This document shows, piece after piece, positions 9,416 through 17,536 of a stretch of 64,000 nt of DNA; position 1 is the stretch's first letter, and each line of letters opens with the position of its first letter. The notes under the pieces are model-generated. The model had not been told where the DNA came from and ran no database searches. It was given only the letters and a program-made list of their open reading frames with translations. The position numbers were made by a program, and so were the translations under genes. The stretch is from Chitinibacter sp. FCG-7 (GTDB lineage Bacteria; Pseudomonadota; Gammaproteobacteria; Burkholderiales; Chitinibacteraceae): positions 992,001 to 1,056,000 of the forward strand of contig NZ_CP157355.1 of NCBI RefSeq assembly GCF_040047665.1, given 5' to 3'.

Positions 9416-9523
9416 CAAGAGGATGGAGACGGTAGGCCGGAAGTGATACGCACTCCCCGCCGAAGATCAGTGCGGTGCAGGTGTTGCACTGCGAAAATCG
9501 CACTGTAATCGGCGTCCTCCTCT
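9384..9523 (-). ncRNA. Candidate structured RNA (three-way junction) ending in an intrinsic terminator
   Basis: On the minus strand a closing stem AGAGGAGGA (9523-9515) pairs with TCCATCCTCT (9427-9418, one bulge). Next to it, CGCCGA (9514-9509) pairs with TCGGCG (9463-9458) and contains an inner helix CAGTGCG/CGCACTG. A third hairpin GGGAGTG/CACTTCC covers 9457-9439. The element ends in the terminator CCGCACC/GGTGCGG plus eight Ts (9415-9384). It lies 80 bp downstream of the Sel1-like gene, so it is either an independent sRNA or a structured 3' UTR. I recognise no known RNA family. No clear promoter is seen. Confidence 0.45.
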
Positions 9524-9602
9524 CTGACCATAAGCAATTGTCGCATCAGTAAAATACCTGAAACCACCAGCCCGGTTTATTTAATACCTTTACTCAATAT
9601 CC

Positions 9603-10592
9603 TTACTTCTGCTGCTGTACCTGTTGCTGTCTTTGCACGGCCATTTTCAGCGCGTTCAGCTCGGCAGCGGGCAGATCGGGGCTAAACGTTGCGCCACCCA
9701 TGCCGTCGGCCTTGAAGGCAATCGGCAGGCTCATGGTTTTGCCGCAGGCTTTGCCCACCCAGATTTCCTGCCACTGGCCACGTACCATCATCTGGCGCGT
9801 GGGTTTGGGCAGATTGAGCGTCAAATATTCGCCACCCGCTACTGGCTTGCCGATTTTGAAATCAACCGGCGTGATGTCTTCGTTAGTGCATTTGGCCTTG
9901 GTCGCCAGCTGCTGAAAGGCTTCGGTGACCACCGGGTCGCGCATCACTTCGCGGCGCAAATTCAGCGGGGCAATGCTGTTGCCAATCTCGCTGGCACGCG
10001 CCCAGGCTTCCTTGTTCGCACATTTGCGATACCAATTGGCGCGCTCCTTGCTGCCAAACGCGGTCACCGAGCTGGCAATATCGTTGCACACCGATTCAAT
10101 CGCCAGATGAAAACCCTGCTGCGCTGATTTATACATCAGCTCGGCAGCGTAACGCTCGTTTTCACGCTCCTTGAGCGAGCGCTTGGCCAGCGCCTGATAA
10201 CGCGCCTCATCAATCCGGCCGTTGGCCTTGGTCAGCCCCTGCATGGCTTCCTGCTTGAGCAGATTGGACAGCAGTAACTGGGCTTCGGGCTTATTTTGCG
10301 CAACCAGCGGATCGATCAGACTGCGGGCAGCGGGGATATTTTTGCTGGTTCCCTTACCTTGCATATACATCTGCGCCAGCAAAATCTGGGTTGAGAGGCT
10401 GGCGCTGCCTTTTTTATGCTCGGCGCTGGCGATATTAAAAGCTTGCTGGTAATCGCCTTTTTCGATTGCGGCGTTCAGCTGCACTTCATTGGCCTGTGCG
10501 CTTTCCATCGTCACGCTGCCGATGGTTAGCACGGCGGCCAGAATGGTGAGCACTGAAGTCGCTTTGTGCGTTGCGGTAGCAGAAATAGTCAT
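9603..10592 (-). CDS. Periplasmic Sel1/TPR-like repeat protein
   Basis: A 329-residue exported protein of unknown role. The signal peptide covers about residues 1-36 and ends SAQANE. Sel1-like helical repeats follow: GDYQQAFNIASAEHKKGSA, AQMYMQGKGTSKNIPAARSL, ELMYKSAQQGFHLAIESVC. A non-repeat C-terminal domain contains several Cys and ends in a Gln-rich tail (RQQQVQQQK). I start at 10592 rather than the ATG four codons earlier because GGAGAC, which overlaps that earlier ATG, is well placed as SD for the later one. Confidence 0.65.
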   Translation of the reverse strand: MTISATATHKATSVLTILAAVLTIGSVTMESAQANEVQLNAAIEKGDYQQAFNIASAEHKKGSASLSTQILLAQMYMQGKGTSKNIPAARSLIDPLVAQNKPEAQLLLSNLLKQEAMQGLTKANGRIDEARYQALAKRSLKERENERYAAELMYKSAQQGFHLAIESVCNDIASSVTAFGSKERANWYRKCANKEAWARASEIGNSIAPLNLRREVMRDPVVTEAFQQLATKAKCTNEDITPVDFKIGKPVAGGEYLTLNLPKPTRQMMVRGQWQEIWVGKACGKTMSLPIAFKADGMGGATFSPDLPAAELNALKMAVQRQQQVQQQK

Positions 10593-10848
10593 TGGGGTCT
10601 CCATCCTCGGGTTACGGTTTTATTGTGCGGCTATCTTACTGTAGTCAGCGCACTTCGCCTACAAAGCCACAACAAAGCCGACTCAGGACAGTCTCCAAAC
10701 CGTTTGAAAACCGATGCTGCCGCACACTGTTAGCATCGGCCCTCTGCTTTGGGCTGAAACTGGTAAAAATGCGGCTAATGGCCGATGATGGCTATCCAGC
10801 AGAATGCAGACTGCCTATCATGCTGACATTGTTGATCGAGACCCCCGT

Positions 10849-12066
10849 ATGAGCGCCACACCTGCCCTATTTCGCAATCGCAACTTTATCCTGCTCTGGC
10901 TGGCGTCGATCGTGGGCAATTTTGCGCTCGCCGTGGCCATGCTGGCAGAAACCTGGTTTGTCGTAAAAACGCTGGGCGCCAAGGAGCAGCTGGGGATCGT
11001 CATGATTGCCGGATCGGTGCCGCGCATTGCCTTGATGGCTATTGGCGGCGTATTGGCCGACCGGATGCGGCGCAGCCGGATTATTCTGGTTTCGCTGGGC
11101 TCGCGGGTACTGATGCTGTTTGCGCTGGTGGGTTTGTTGGCGATTGGCCGGCTTGATATCTGGGCGCTGACCGTATTTGCGTTTCTCTACGGCGCACTGG
11201 ATGCCTTTTTCTGGCCCGCGCGCGATGCGCTGATTCCGGCTATCGTGCCCGAGCGCGATTTAACGCGCGCCAATTCTGTCATGCTGACTACCAATCAGGT
11301 GGGTCTGGTCTTTGGCCCGGTGCTGGGCGGGATTTTACTCGCCACCCTGAGCTACGAAGTGATATTTGGTCTGACCGGCGTGATGCTGGCTTTGGCAACA
11401 GCCTGCATCGGTTTTATCAATGAGCCTTTTGTCGCCAAAATCCGCCAGCATGGCAGCACCATGCTCAGCGAGCTGAAAGAAGGCGTGCAATACGCAATCA
11501 AAACGCCGGTGCTGCGCGCATTGATGCTGGTCTATGCGGCAGCCAATCTGCTCTTTATGGGCCCGCTGGCGCTGGGCATCCCGATTATTGTGACTGAAAA
11601 CCTCAACGGCGAACCGGCCACGCTGTCTTATCTGCAAAGCGCCTTTGCCGCGGGCATGGTGATTGGCGGCATCTTGCTGACCATGTATCCGCCAAGCAAA
11701 AAACGGCTGCTGATGATTACCGTGATTATTGCGCTGGAAGGCGTCTTGCTGGCCATGCTGGCACACACGCACTGGGTCTGGATTGCCGTCGCCATTCAGG
11801 CGCTGATCGGTCTGGGCGTGGCGGGCAATAATGTCCCGATGATGTCGCTGATCCAGCAGTATTCGGACAAAGATAAAATCGGCCGCGTGATGAGCCTGAA
11901 CAGCATGGCCTCGATGGGGCTGACGCCGCTCTCATATGCGATGGTGACGGGGCTATTATCGCTGCACCTGTCGATGGCCTGGATCATGCCCATTTTCGGC
12001 CTGACCATGGCCGCGCTGATGGTGGTGATGACACTGCAAATGGCGGTGATTCGCGAGGTGGATTGA
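10849..12066 (+). CDS. MFS transporter, probable efflux type
   Basis: A 405-residue major facilitator with about 12 hydrophobic segments. The loop 2-3 region reads GGVLADRMRRSRIILVS and the DALFWPARDALIPAIVP-like stretch reads DAFFWPARDALIPAIVP. This matches the EntS/drug-exporter-like subgroup (MFS_3). The substrate is unknown. The start at ATG 10849 is preferred over an ATG 15 codons upstream because it gives the usual short cytoplasmic N-terminus (MSATPALFRNRNFILLW), though the SD is weak. The stop overlaps the next gene's ATG by one base (TGATG). Confidence 0.8.
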   Translation: MSATPALFRNRNFILLWLASIVGNFALAVAMLAETWFVVKTLGAKEQLGIVMIAGSVPRIALMAIGGVLADRMRRSRIILVSLGSRVLMLFALVGLLAIGRLDIWALTVFAFLYGALDAFFWPARDALIPAIVPERDLTRANSVMLTTNQVGLVFGPVLGGILLATLSYEVIFGLTGVMLALATACIGFINEPFVAKIRQHGSTMLSELKEGVQYAIKTPVLRALMLVYAAANLLFMGPLALGIPIIVTENLNGEPATLSYLQSAFAAGMVIGGILLTMYPPSKKRLLMITVIIALEGVLLAMLAHTHWVWIAVAIQALIGLGVAGNNVPMMSLIQQYSDKDKIGRVMSLNSMASMGLTPLSYAMVTGLLSLHLSMAWIMPIFGLTMAALMVVMTLQMAVIREVD

Positions 12067-12332
12067 TGGGGCTGGATGCGGTCGAGCTGATCGTCATGGT
12101 CGAACAGGAATTTGCCATTCGTATTGCCGACCGGGATGCAGCCCGCATTTTGACGGTTGGCGAGCTGTGCGATCACGTCGTACTGTGCTGCATGCAGTCA
12201 CACGGCCTGGCCGCCCCGAGTGCGACGAATATCGAGCAGCGTATCAGCCGGATACTGGTGCAGCAATTACACATCCACCCAGAACAAATCCACCGTGCAG
12301 CGCGCTTTGTCGACGATCTGGGGCTCGATTAA
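12066..12332 (+). CDS. Acyl-carrier-like protein with swapped halves and no phosphopantetheine Ser
   Basis: An 88-residue protein. Residues 1-39 (MGLDAVELIVMVEQEF then IADRDAARILTVGELCDHVV) look like the part of an acyl carrier protein after the modified Ser (helices II-IV). Residues 59-88 (RISRILVQQLHIHPEQIHRA then FVDDLGLD) look like the part before it (helix I to the DSL motif), ending exactly where Ser should follow. The order is thus inverted relative to ACP, and the DSL Ser is absent (MGLD at the start, LGLD-stop at the end). It may be a permuted ACP fold or a fragment of a former di-ACP. It is translationally coupled to the MFS gene. Confidence 0.55.
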   Translation: MGLDAVELIVMVEQEFAIRIADRDAARILTVGELCDHVVLCCMQSHGLAAPSATNIEQRISRILVQQLHIHPEQIHRAARFVDDLGLD

Positions 12333-12490
12333 CGTCGTTATTCATGAAAAACGCCACAAAACACACCGCAGCAAAATATTGATTTTAAAGACAAATATTT
12401 AGAATCATCGTCACCGGTGAATTCCACTGGCATGACAATTCCCAAATCAGCAGCGTGCGCGCATAGTGGCATCCATCAACAAGGATGCCC

Positions 12491-13564
12491 ATGATGAAAG
12501 CCCACGATTTCGTACTTGCGCTGCTGGCCTTTGCGCTATTTGCCATGCTGGCTTTTCTGCCAATGTTCTCGCACGCAGGCAGCTTGCAGGTCCACACCTG
12601 GCAAGGTGGGGCCAAAGCCGCGCACACCATTGCGCACGACGATTATTGCAGCGCCAGCACCACCGGGATAGAACAGTACGCGCTGCCTATTCTGAATGCG
12701 CGCGGACTCAAGGCCAGCCTGGGGCTGATTGCCGGCAGCTGCACCGATGCACAATGGCAAACGCTCAAGGAACGCGTGGCGCAGGGGCACGAATTATTCA
12801 ACCACACGCTCACCCACCTAGGCATGCTCGAGCCCGGCTCGCTGGCACCGATCAGCGGCTGGGATAACGTCAGGGAAATCGTCAGCGCCCAGCAACTGGT
12901 GCACAGCAAGCTGGGCTACACCATGCACTTTGTCGCCTTCCCCAGCGATCTGGCCACCCCGCAAGCCAAGGCCTTTGTCGAAGCCCAAGCCGAGATTCTG
13001 GGCGCGCGCGCGGCCAAGCATATTTACGATGGCAAAGCCGCCGGGCTGAATGACGCCAACCAGCTGCAGCCGTATTTTGTGAAATGGGATGGCTACTGGC
13101 GCGATGGCAAATGGTCGCTCTACAAACCGGCGCGCGGCAATATGCTAATCCAGCACGTTGACGCCGCGCTGGCCGATGGCAGCTGGAGCTATCGCACCCT
13201 GCACGGCGTAGCCGATAGCTCTTGGGAAGCCGCGCCAGTGGATCAATACACCGCCTACGCCGATTACCTAGCCGCCAAAGTCAAAACCGGCGAGCTGTGG
13301 GTGGCTGGCCCCAGCGATATTATCCGCTATCAGGTAACCCGCACGCAGTGCCCGCTAAAACTGGATGGCAACACCATCAAGGCCAGCACCAGCAATCCGC
13401 TGTGCAGCCGTTATGGCACGGCACTCACGGTGGATGTCCGGCTCGACGCCGGGCAAGAAGGCACATTTATCCAGCAAGGCAAAGCCCTGCCCACCCAGAT
13501 GCTTGACGCATCCACCGCCCGGCTGGCGATTAACCCTTTGCTGGGTGATGTAAAAATTCAATAA
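12491..13564 (+). CDS. Secreted polysaccharide deacetylase (CE4-like)
   Basis: A 357-residue exported enzyme with an N-terminal signal sequence (about residues 1-29, ending MFSHAG). CE4 signatures: AHDDYC (H49, D50, D51) and the metal motif HTLTH (H105, H109). It probably removes acetyl groups from a GlcNAc polymer such as chitin. Its C-terminal half is closely related to that of the next gene: both have LHGVAD/AHGVDTG, DYLAAKVKTGELW/DYAQAKVNSGDLW and a Cys-containing end domain. It has no carbohydrate-binding module. The SD AAGGA (12481-12485) supports ATG 12491 or 12494 rather than 12485. Confidence 0.75.
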   Translation: MMKAHDFVLALLAFALFAMLAFLPMFSHAGSLQVHTWQGGAKAAHTIAHDDYCSASTTGIEQYALPILNARGLKASLGLIAGSCTDAQWQTLKERVAQGHELFNHTLTHLGMLEPGSLAPISGWDNVREIVSAQQLVHSKLGYTMHFVAFPSDLATPQAKAFVEAQAEILGARAAKHIYDGKAAGLNDANQLQPYFVKWDGYWRDGKWSLYKPARGNMLIQHVDAALADGSWSYRTLHGVADSSWEAAPVDQYTAYADYLAAKVKTGELWVAGPSDIIRYQVTRTQCPLKLDGNTIKASTSNPLCSRYGTALTVDVRLDAGQEGTFIQQGKALPTQMLDASTARLAINPLLGDVKIQ

Positions 13565-13614
13565 GGGTATATGCCGACAGAGCATAGCCCAAAAAGATTA
13601 CCGGCCAATACCCC
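13565..13614 (+). repeat. Palindromic GGTATA/ATACCC repeat, copy 2
   Basis: A 50-bp unit between the two deacetylase genes. It begins GGGTATATGCC and ends GGCCAATACCCC. It starts one base after the stop codon of the first gene and may act as a hairpin in the intergenic mRNA. Confidence 0.75.
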
Positions 13615-13671
13615 TTTGATTCGGCCTGTGGCCGGTACAGCCGAATCAAATCAATAAAAAGGATGGAGAAG

Positions 13672-15393
13672 ATGCAATCAAAGCAATTTGGTCGTGCCTT
13701 AATGTTTGCGCTGCTCACCAGCACAGGTTTGCTGGTGGGCACCGCACAGGCGCTGAGCCCAACGCCCAACCCGACCGCCGTTCCCGGCTATCCAAACTGG
13801 GAAAGCGCCAGCGTCTACAACGGCGGCCAGCGCGTTAGCTACAACGGCACAGTGTTTGAGGCCAAATGGTGGACGCAGGGTGACAATCCGGCGCAATCGG
13901 GCGAATGGGGCGTGTGGAAACGGATCGGCGACGTACAAATCACGCCAACGCCGGTGCCAACCGCCACTTCAGGACCGACGCAAACGCCATCACCGACCCC
14001 CACGGTGTTTATGACGTCCAAACCAACGCTGGCACCGACACCGACGGCAACACCCACCGTCAACACAGGCAACTGGAACGCCGCCACAGCCTACACGGCC
14101 GGGATTGAAATCATTTACAACGGCCGCCGCTATCGCGCCAAATGGTGGGTACAAGGCCAGGCGCCAAACCCCGCCGATCCTTGGGGCCCGTGGGAAGATC
14201 TGGGGCCTGTGAGCGTACAAACCGCAACACCATCGCCAACTGCGACGGTATCACCTTCGCCAACACCATCATTCTGCCCGCCTATTTCACCACCAGCGCC
14301 ACCACCGGGCTTTTACTACGAAGTGGATAACAGCGTTTGCCCGGCACGCTACACGCTGGTAGGCCCGAAAGAAGTGCTGCAAGCGATTGAGCCCAGCACA
14401 TGGAAAAACGGTGCCAAAGGCGCGTACTCGCTAGTACACGATGATTATTGTTCAATGCCGGACAATAAAGACCCCTACATCCAGATCATGAATCCCGAGC
14501 TGAAAAAACGCGGTCTGGTTGCGGGCTTTGGCATGATTACCGGCAGCTGCTCGCCGCAACACTGGGCTGCCGCCAAGGAGATGATTGCCAACGGCCATGA
14601 AATCATCAGCCACAGCCGCTCGCATCCGAACCCGTATATTGCAGACGCCGAGGTGGACGTTCAGCTCAACGGCGCTGCAGCCGACATCGCCGCCAATCTG
14701 GATGGCTACCAAGCCAGCTATTTTGTCTGGCCGGGTGATGCTGCATCGACGGTCAGCACGGATTTCCTGAAAAACAGCACGCAATACATCGGCGGCCGCG
14801 CATCGCATCTGGTGGCCAATGGCAATGTAGATTACACCACGATGCCCGCTGGCGTGAATGCGGCCAACTTTGACAACCCTTACCGCATCAAGTGGGATTT
14901 GTTCACCGTTGACGGCAAGTGGTCGCTCTACCCGATGGGCAGCGAAATTCTCAATCTGCACATCGATGCCGCCATCAGCCAGGGCGCATGGACCACGCGC
15001 ACCGCGCACGGCGTTGATACCGGCTACTGGGAAACGATTCCACTCGATCGCTATCTGGCTCACTTGGACTACGCGCAAGCCAAAGTCAATAGCGGCGATC
15101 TGTGGATGGATACCCCATCGAACGTGATCAAATACCGCTACGCGCGCGAACATTGCAAGCCCACCCTGCTCAAGGCGGAAAACATCATCCGCTTTGACAG
15201 CAGCTCGGCGCAATGCCAGAAATACGCCACGCCGCTGACGCTGAAACTGAGCACCCTGCTCAATGCGGGCTCGGTTGCTGCCCAGCAAAACGGCAAAGCA
15301 CTGTACGCCAGAAGAACGGCAAACGGTGTCTTCCTGACGGTTGACCCGCTGGGTGGCGATGTCAAACTCAGCGCCGTGCCAAGCTATTACTAA
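13672..15393 (+). CDS. Chitin deacetylase-like enzyme with two chitin-binding modules
   Basis: A 573-residue secreted modular enzyme. The signal peptide ends at about residue 28 (GTAQA). CBM5/12-type modules lie near residues 40-86 (FEAKWWTQGDNP) and 134-179 (YRAKWWVQGQAPN), both with the AKWW-QG chitin-binding signature. They are joined by Pro/Thr linkers (TPTPVPTATSGPTQTPSPT). The CE4 domain has HDDYC at 256-260 and the metal motif HSRSH at 314-318. The CBMs indicate chitin as substrate. I chose ATG 13672 because AAGGA at 13659-13663 is 8 nt upstream; the ATG at 13663 abuts it. It is a tandem paralogue of the preceding gene. Confidence 0.85.
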   Translation: MQSKQFGRALMFALLTSTGLLVGTAQALSPTPNPTAVPGYPNWESASVYNGGQRVSYNGTVFEAKWWTQGDNPAQSGEWGVWKRIGDVQITPTPVPTATSGPTQTPSPTPTVFMTSKPTLAPTPTATPTVNTGNWNAATAYTAGIEIIYNGRRYRAKWWVQGQAPNPADPWGPWEDLGPVSVQTATPSPTATVSPSPTPSFCPPISPPAPPPGFYYEVDNSVCPARYTLVGPKEVLQAIEPSTWKNGAKGAYSLVHDDYCSMPDNKDPYIQIMNPELKKRGLVAGFGMITGSCSPQHWAAAKEMIANGHEIISHSRSHPNPYIADAEVDVQLNGAAADIAANLDGYQASYFVWPGDAASTVSTDFLKNSTQYIGGRASHLVANGNVDYTTMPAGVNAANFDNPYRIKWDLFTVDGKWSLYPMGSEILNLHIDAAISQGAWTTRTAHGVDTGYWETIPLDRYLAHLDYAQAKVNSGDLWMDTPSNVIKYRYAREHCKPTLLKAENIIRFDSSSAQCQKYATPLTLKLSTLLNAGSVAAQQNGKALYARRTANGVFLTVDPLGGDVKLSAVPSYY

Positions 15394-15458
15394 TCGCTAT
15401 TACTAAGCGGTGTACTGACGCCAGCACAGACTGGCGCAGCGCATAAAACCCCATCCAT

Positions 15459-15499
15459 CCCCACCGCCCGGCTCACCACTGGGCGCGTGGGGATTTTTT
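15459..15499 (+). terminator. Intrinsic terminator after the deacetylase pair
   Basis: Stem CCCCACCGCCC / GGGCGCGTGGGG (small mismatch) followed by ATTTTTTC. Confidence 0.85.
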
Positions 15500-15553
15500 C
15501 ATCGCCCGGCTCATGCTAAGCTGCGCGGCTTGCTAGTCAGGGTTTGCTGCGTT

Positions 15554-15961
15554 GTGGTTACACTGAAAAAACGAAACGTAATTACCGTTACCGATCTGGG
15601 GCGGACTGAAACCTGGGTCAAGTTTTACAACGGCCTGTGCGACGATTGTGTCGGCAGCTGCTGTACGATGCCGGTGGAAGTGAAGATTGTCGATCTGATC
15701 CGCATGGGCGTGGTCGATGAATTTGACGCGGTTGAGCCCGCCAAAAACATTGCCAAACGGCTGATGAAGGCGCGCATTATCGAGCATTTCAATTTCAAAA
15801 ATGAAATCTACACGCTGGCACGGCGCAGCAATAACGACTGCATTTATCTGCACGAAGAAACGCGCCGCTGCACCATTTACGAAAACCGCCCCAATACCTG
15901 CCGCAAACATCCACAGGTAGGCCCACGCCCCGGCTTTTGCGCCTACAATCAGAAAAGATAG
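15554..15961 (+). CDS. YkgJ-type cysteine cluster protein (putative metal-binding)
   Basis: A small protein of about 135 residues with the UPF0153/YkgJ Cys pattern: CDDCVGSCC, then NDCIYL, RRCTIY, NTCRKHP and GFCAYN (eight Cys). The family is thought to bind Zn or Fe-S, but its role is not established. There is no ATG before the first Cys cluster. GTG 15554 (VVTLKKRNVITV) and TTG 15530 are possible starts, and neither has a strong SD, so the start is uncertain. The stop codon touches a palindromic repeat. Confidence 0.7.
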   Translation: MVTLKKRNVITVTDLGRTETWVKFYNGLCDDCVGSCCTMPVEVKIVDLIRMGVVDEFDAVEPAKNIAKRLMKARIIEHFNFKNEIYTLARRSNNDCIYLHEETRRCTIYENRPNTCRKHPQVGPRPGFCAYNQKR

Positions 15962-16012
15962 GTATATCGCTACAAGCCAATTTCAGATTGGCCTACAGAG
16001 CAATACCCTATC
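15957..16012 (+). repeat. Palindromic GGTATA/ATACCC repeat, copy 3 (best-formed)
   Basis: The ends are GATAGGTAT / ATACCCTATC. An inner stem GCCAAT/ATTGGC surrounds TTCAG, and TACAA and CTACAGAG lie between the stems. The unit fills the space between the convergent YkgJ gene and the small minus-strand gene, overlapping both stop codons. Confidence 0.85.
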
Positions 16013-16259
16013 ATTTCCATTGCAAGCTTTCTTTATCCCAATCGTCGAGTAATTCGGTCTCGGCCTCTTCGCGTGCTTTGGCTGCTTGCTGCCTTTGCTG
16101 GCTGGCGCTGGCCAGCGCCGCTTCATATTCGGCGCGCTGCGGATCGCTCATTTCCGGTTTGAGTTTTTCTAGCGTGGCCGCTGCGCGATAGGACGGCAAC
16201 GGTGCCGGGTCGTGCAAGGCTTGCAATAGTGTATTGAGCTGGCTGGGGCTAACGGGCAT
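16011..16259 (-). CDS. Small hydrophilic protein of unknown function
   Basis: An 82-residue protein beginning MPVSPSQLNTLLQALHDP. It contains a charged helical segment rich in Ala, Gln and Glu (about residues 45-75) and an acidic end (LLDDWDKESLQWK). I see no known family. ATG 16259 is chosen because CAGGAG lies 7 bases upstream; the 11 upstream codons of the open frame have no SD. It lies downstream of the diguanylate cyclase gene on the same strand. Confidence 0.55.
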   Translation of the reverse strand: MPVSPSQLNTLLQALHDPAPLPSYRAAATLEKLKPEMSDPQRAEYEAALASASQQRQQAAKAREEAETELLDDWDKESLQWK

Positions 16260-16385
16260 GAGTGGCTCCTGAAAACGGCAAGGAGCAGCCAAAGCTGCTC
16301 CGTGGATTGATGGTTGGGATTGGAACTGGATTGGTAATGTTGAGAATTTAAAATTGAAAGCTGAAAACGATCCGCACTCGCGCCG

Positions 16386-17426
16386 TTAAAACAGCTCCTC
16401 GCCGCCGCTCTCAATATTGACTTGCGGCAGTGTATCGTAAAACACCATCTGGTTTCTGCCGCCTTCTTTGGCGGCGTACAGCGCCTGATCGGCGCGCCCC
16501 AGCGTAATGCTCAACACTTCATACGGCCGGATATCGGTAATGCCGCCACTGATCGTAACCTGATCAATTTGCGGAAAACGATGTTGCTCGACCTTCTGGC
16601 GAAAGCGCTCCAGCGCCAGCAAAGCACCTTCACGCGTTTGCGGGCCCAGAATAATGACAAATTCCTCGCCACCAAAGCGGAACAGCCTATCATTGGCGCG
16701 AAAGCAGGTGCGCATCAATTGCGCCATAATCAGCAGCACCTCGTCGCCGTATAGATGCCCCAGACGATCATTGATCCGCTTGAAATGGTCGATGTCGAGC
16801 ACCACCAGAAAGTAATACGCCAGACCGCTTTCCTGCCGCCGCCCGGCTTGCAGTGGCTGAACCCCGGGTAGATTTTGCAAGGCGGTGACGATCTTGAAAA
16901 ATTGCCGCTCCAGCGTTTTGCGGTTGAGCAGGCCGGTGAGCGTGTCGGTTTCACCGTAATCGAGCAAGGCAATGTGATTTTCGTAAATCCGCGCCATGCC
17001 TTGCAGCATACGGAAATCCGAAGGCACCAGCCCTTTGTCCAGCCGCAAATCCAGCAAGGCATACACCTCGCTCTGCCGATGCAGCCCCAGAATCACGCGG
17101 CTGCCGTTGGCATCCATTTGCAATGAGCTTTCCGACACCAACGCACCATGCAGCAGCGGGTCCACCTCTGCCGCCTGCCCCTGCCCGGCATGATGAAAAC
17201 TCTCGGCGGCATGCTGGCGTATGCCATTTTCATCAAACTCGACCAGTAGCGCCAGACGGCGCTGCTTGGGGCCGGCCAGCGTGCGATAAAACCGCAGAGA
17301 GGCGCAGGGCAGCATTTCGTACAAAGTCAGGCACATACTGACCGCCAGATCATCCCGGTCGGTCAGGCCGGTAAATTCGGCCAGAGACTGCACCAGATCC
17401 TGCGGGGATTTACTATTGAGTGGCAT
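16386..17426 (-). CDS. Diguanylate cyclase with intact GGEEF and I-site
   Basis: A 346-residue cytoplasmic protein. The N-terminal half (about 1-175) resembles a GAF-type sensor domain without membrane segments. The C-terminal GGDEF domain starts at TDTLTGLLNRKTLERQF. The active-site motif GGEEF is at residues 252-256, and an RxxD inhibitory site (RAND) lies five residues upstream, so it should make c-di-GMP and be product-inhibited. It lies 110 bp downstream of the GH18-TM-LytTR gene on the same strand and may be co-transcribed with it. Confidence 0.88.
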   Translation of the reverse strand: MPLNSKSPQDLVQSLAEFTGLTDRDDLAVSMCLTLYEMLPCASLRFYRTLAGPKQRRLALLVEFDENGIRQHAAESFHHAGQGQAAEVDPLLHGALVSESSLQMDANGSRVILGLHRQSEVYALLDLRLDKGLVPSDFRMLQGMARIYENHIALLDYGETDTLTGLLNRKTLERQFFKIVTALQNLPGVQPLQAGRRQESGLAYYFLVVLDIDHFKRINDRLGHLYGDEVLLIMAQLMRTCFRANDRLFRFGGEEFVIILGPQTREGALLALERFRQKVEQHRFPQIDQVTISGGITDIRPYEVLSITLGRADQALYAAKEGGRNQMVFYDTLPQVNIESGGEELF

Positions 17427-17536
17427 AAACCGCTCGCTTGCGGGTGGGCATGGGTTTTAACCATAGTCAGACGCCGCCAGCGCCGCAATCTCAGCGCCCA
17501 AGTTTATGGATGTCTGGCTTAAAAAGCCAAGACGCG

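Noticed and set aside
9315..9567. Small minus-strand ORFs of 60-70 codons between gabD and the Sel1-like gene
   Set aside because: No SD, atypical amino-acid content, and the region is better explained by stable RNA helices and a terminator.
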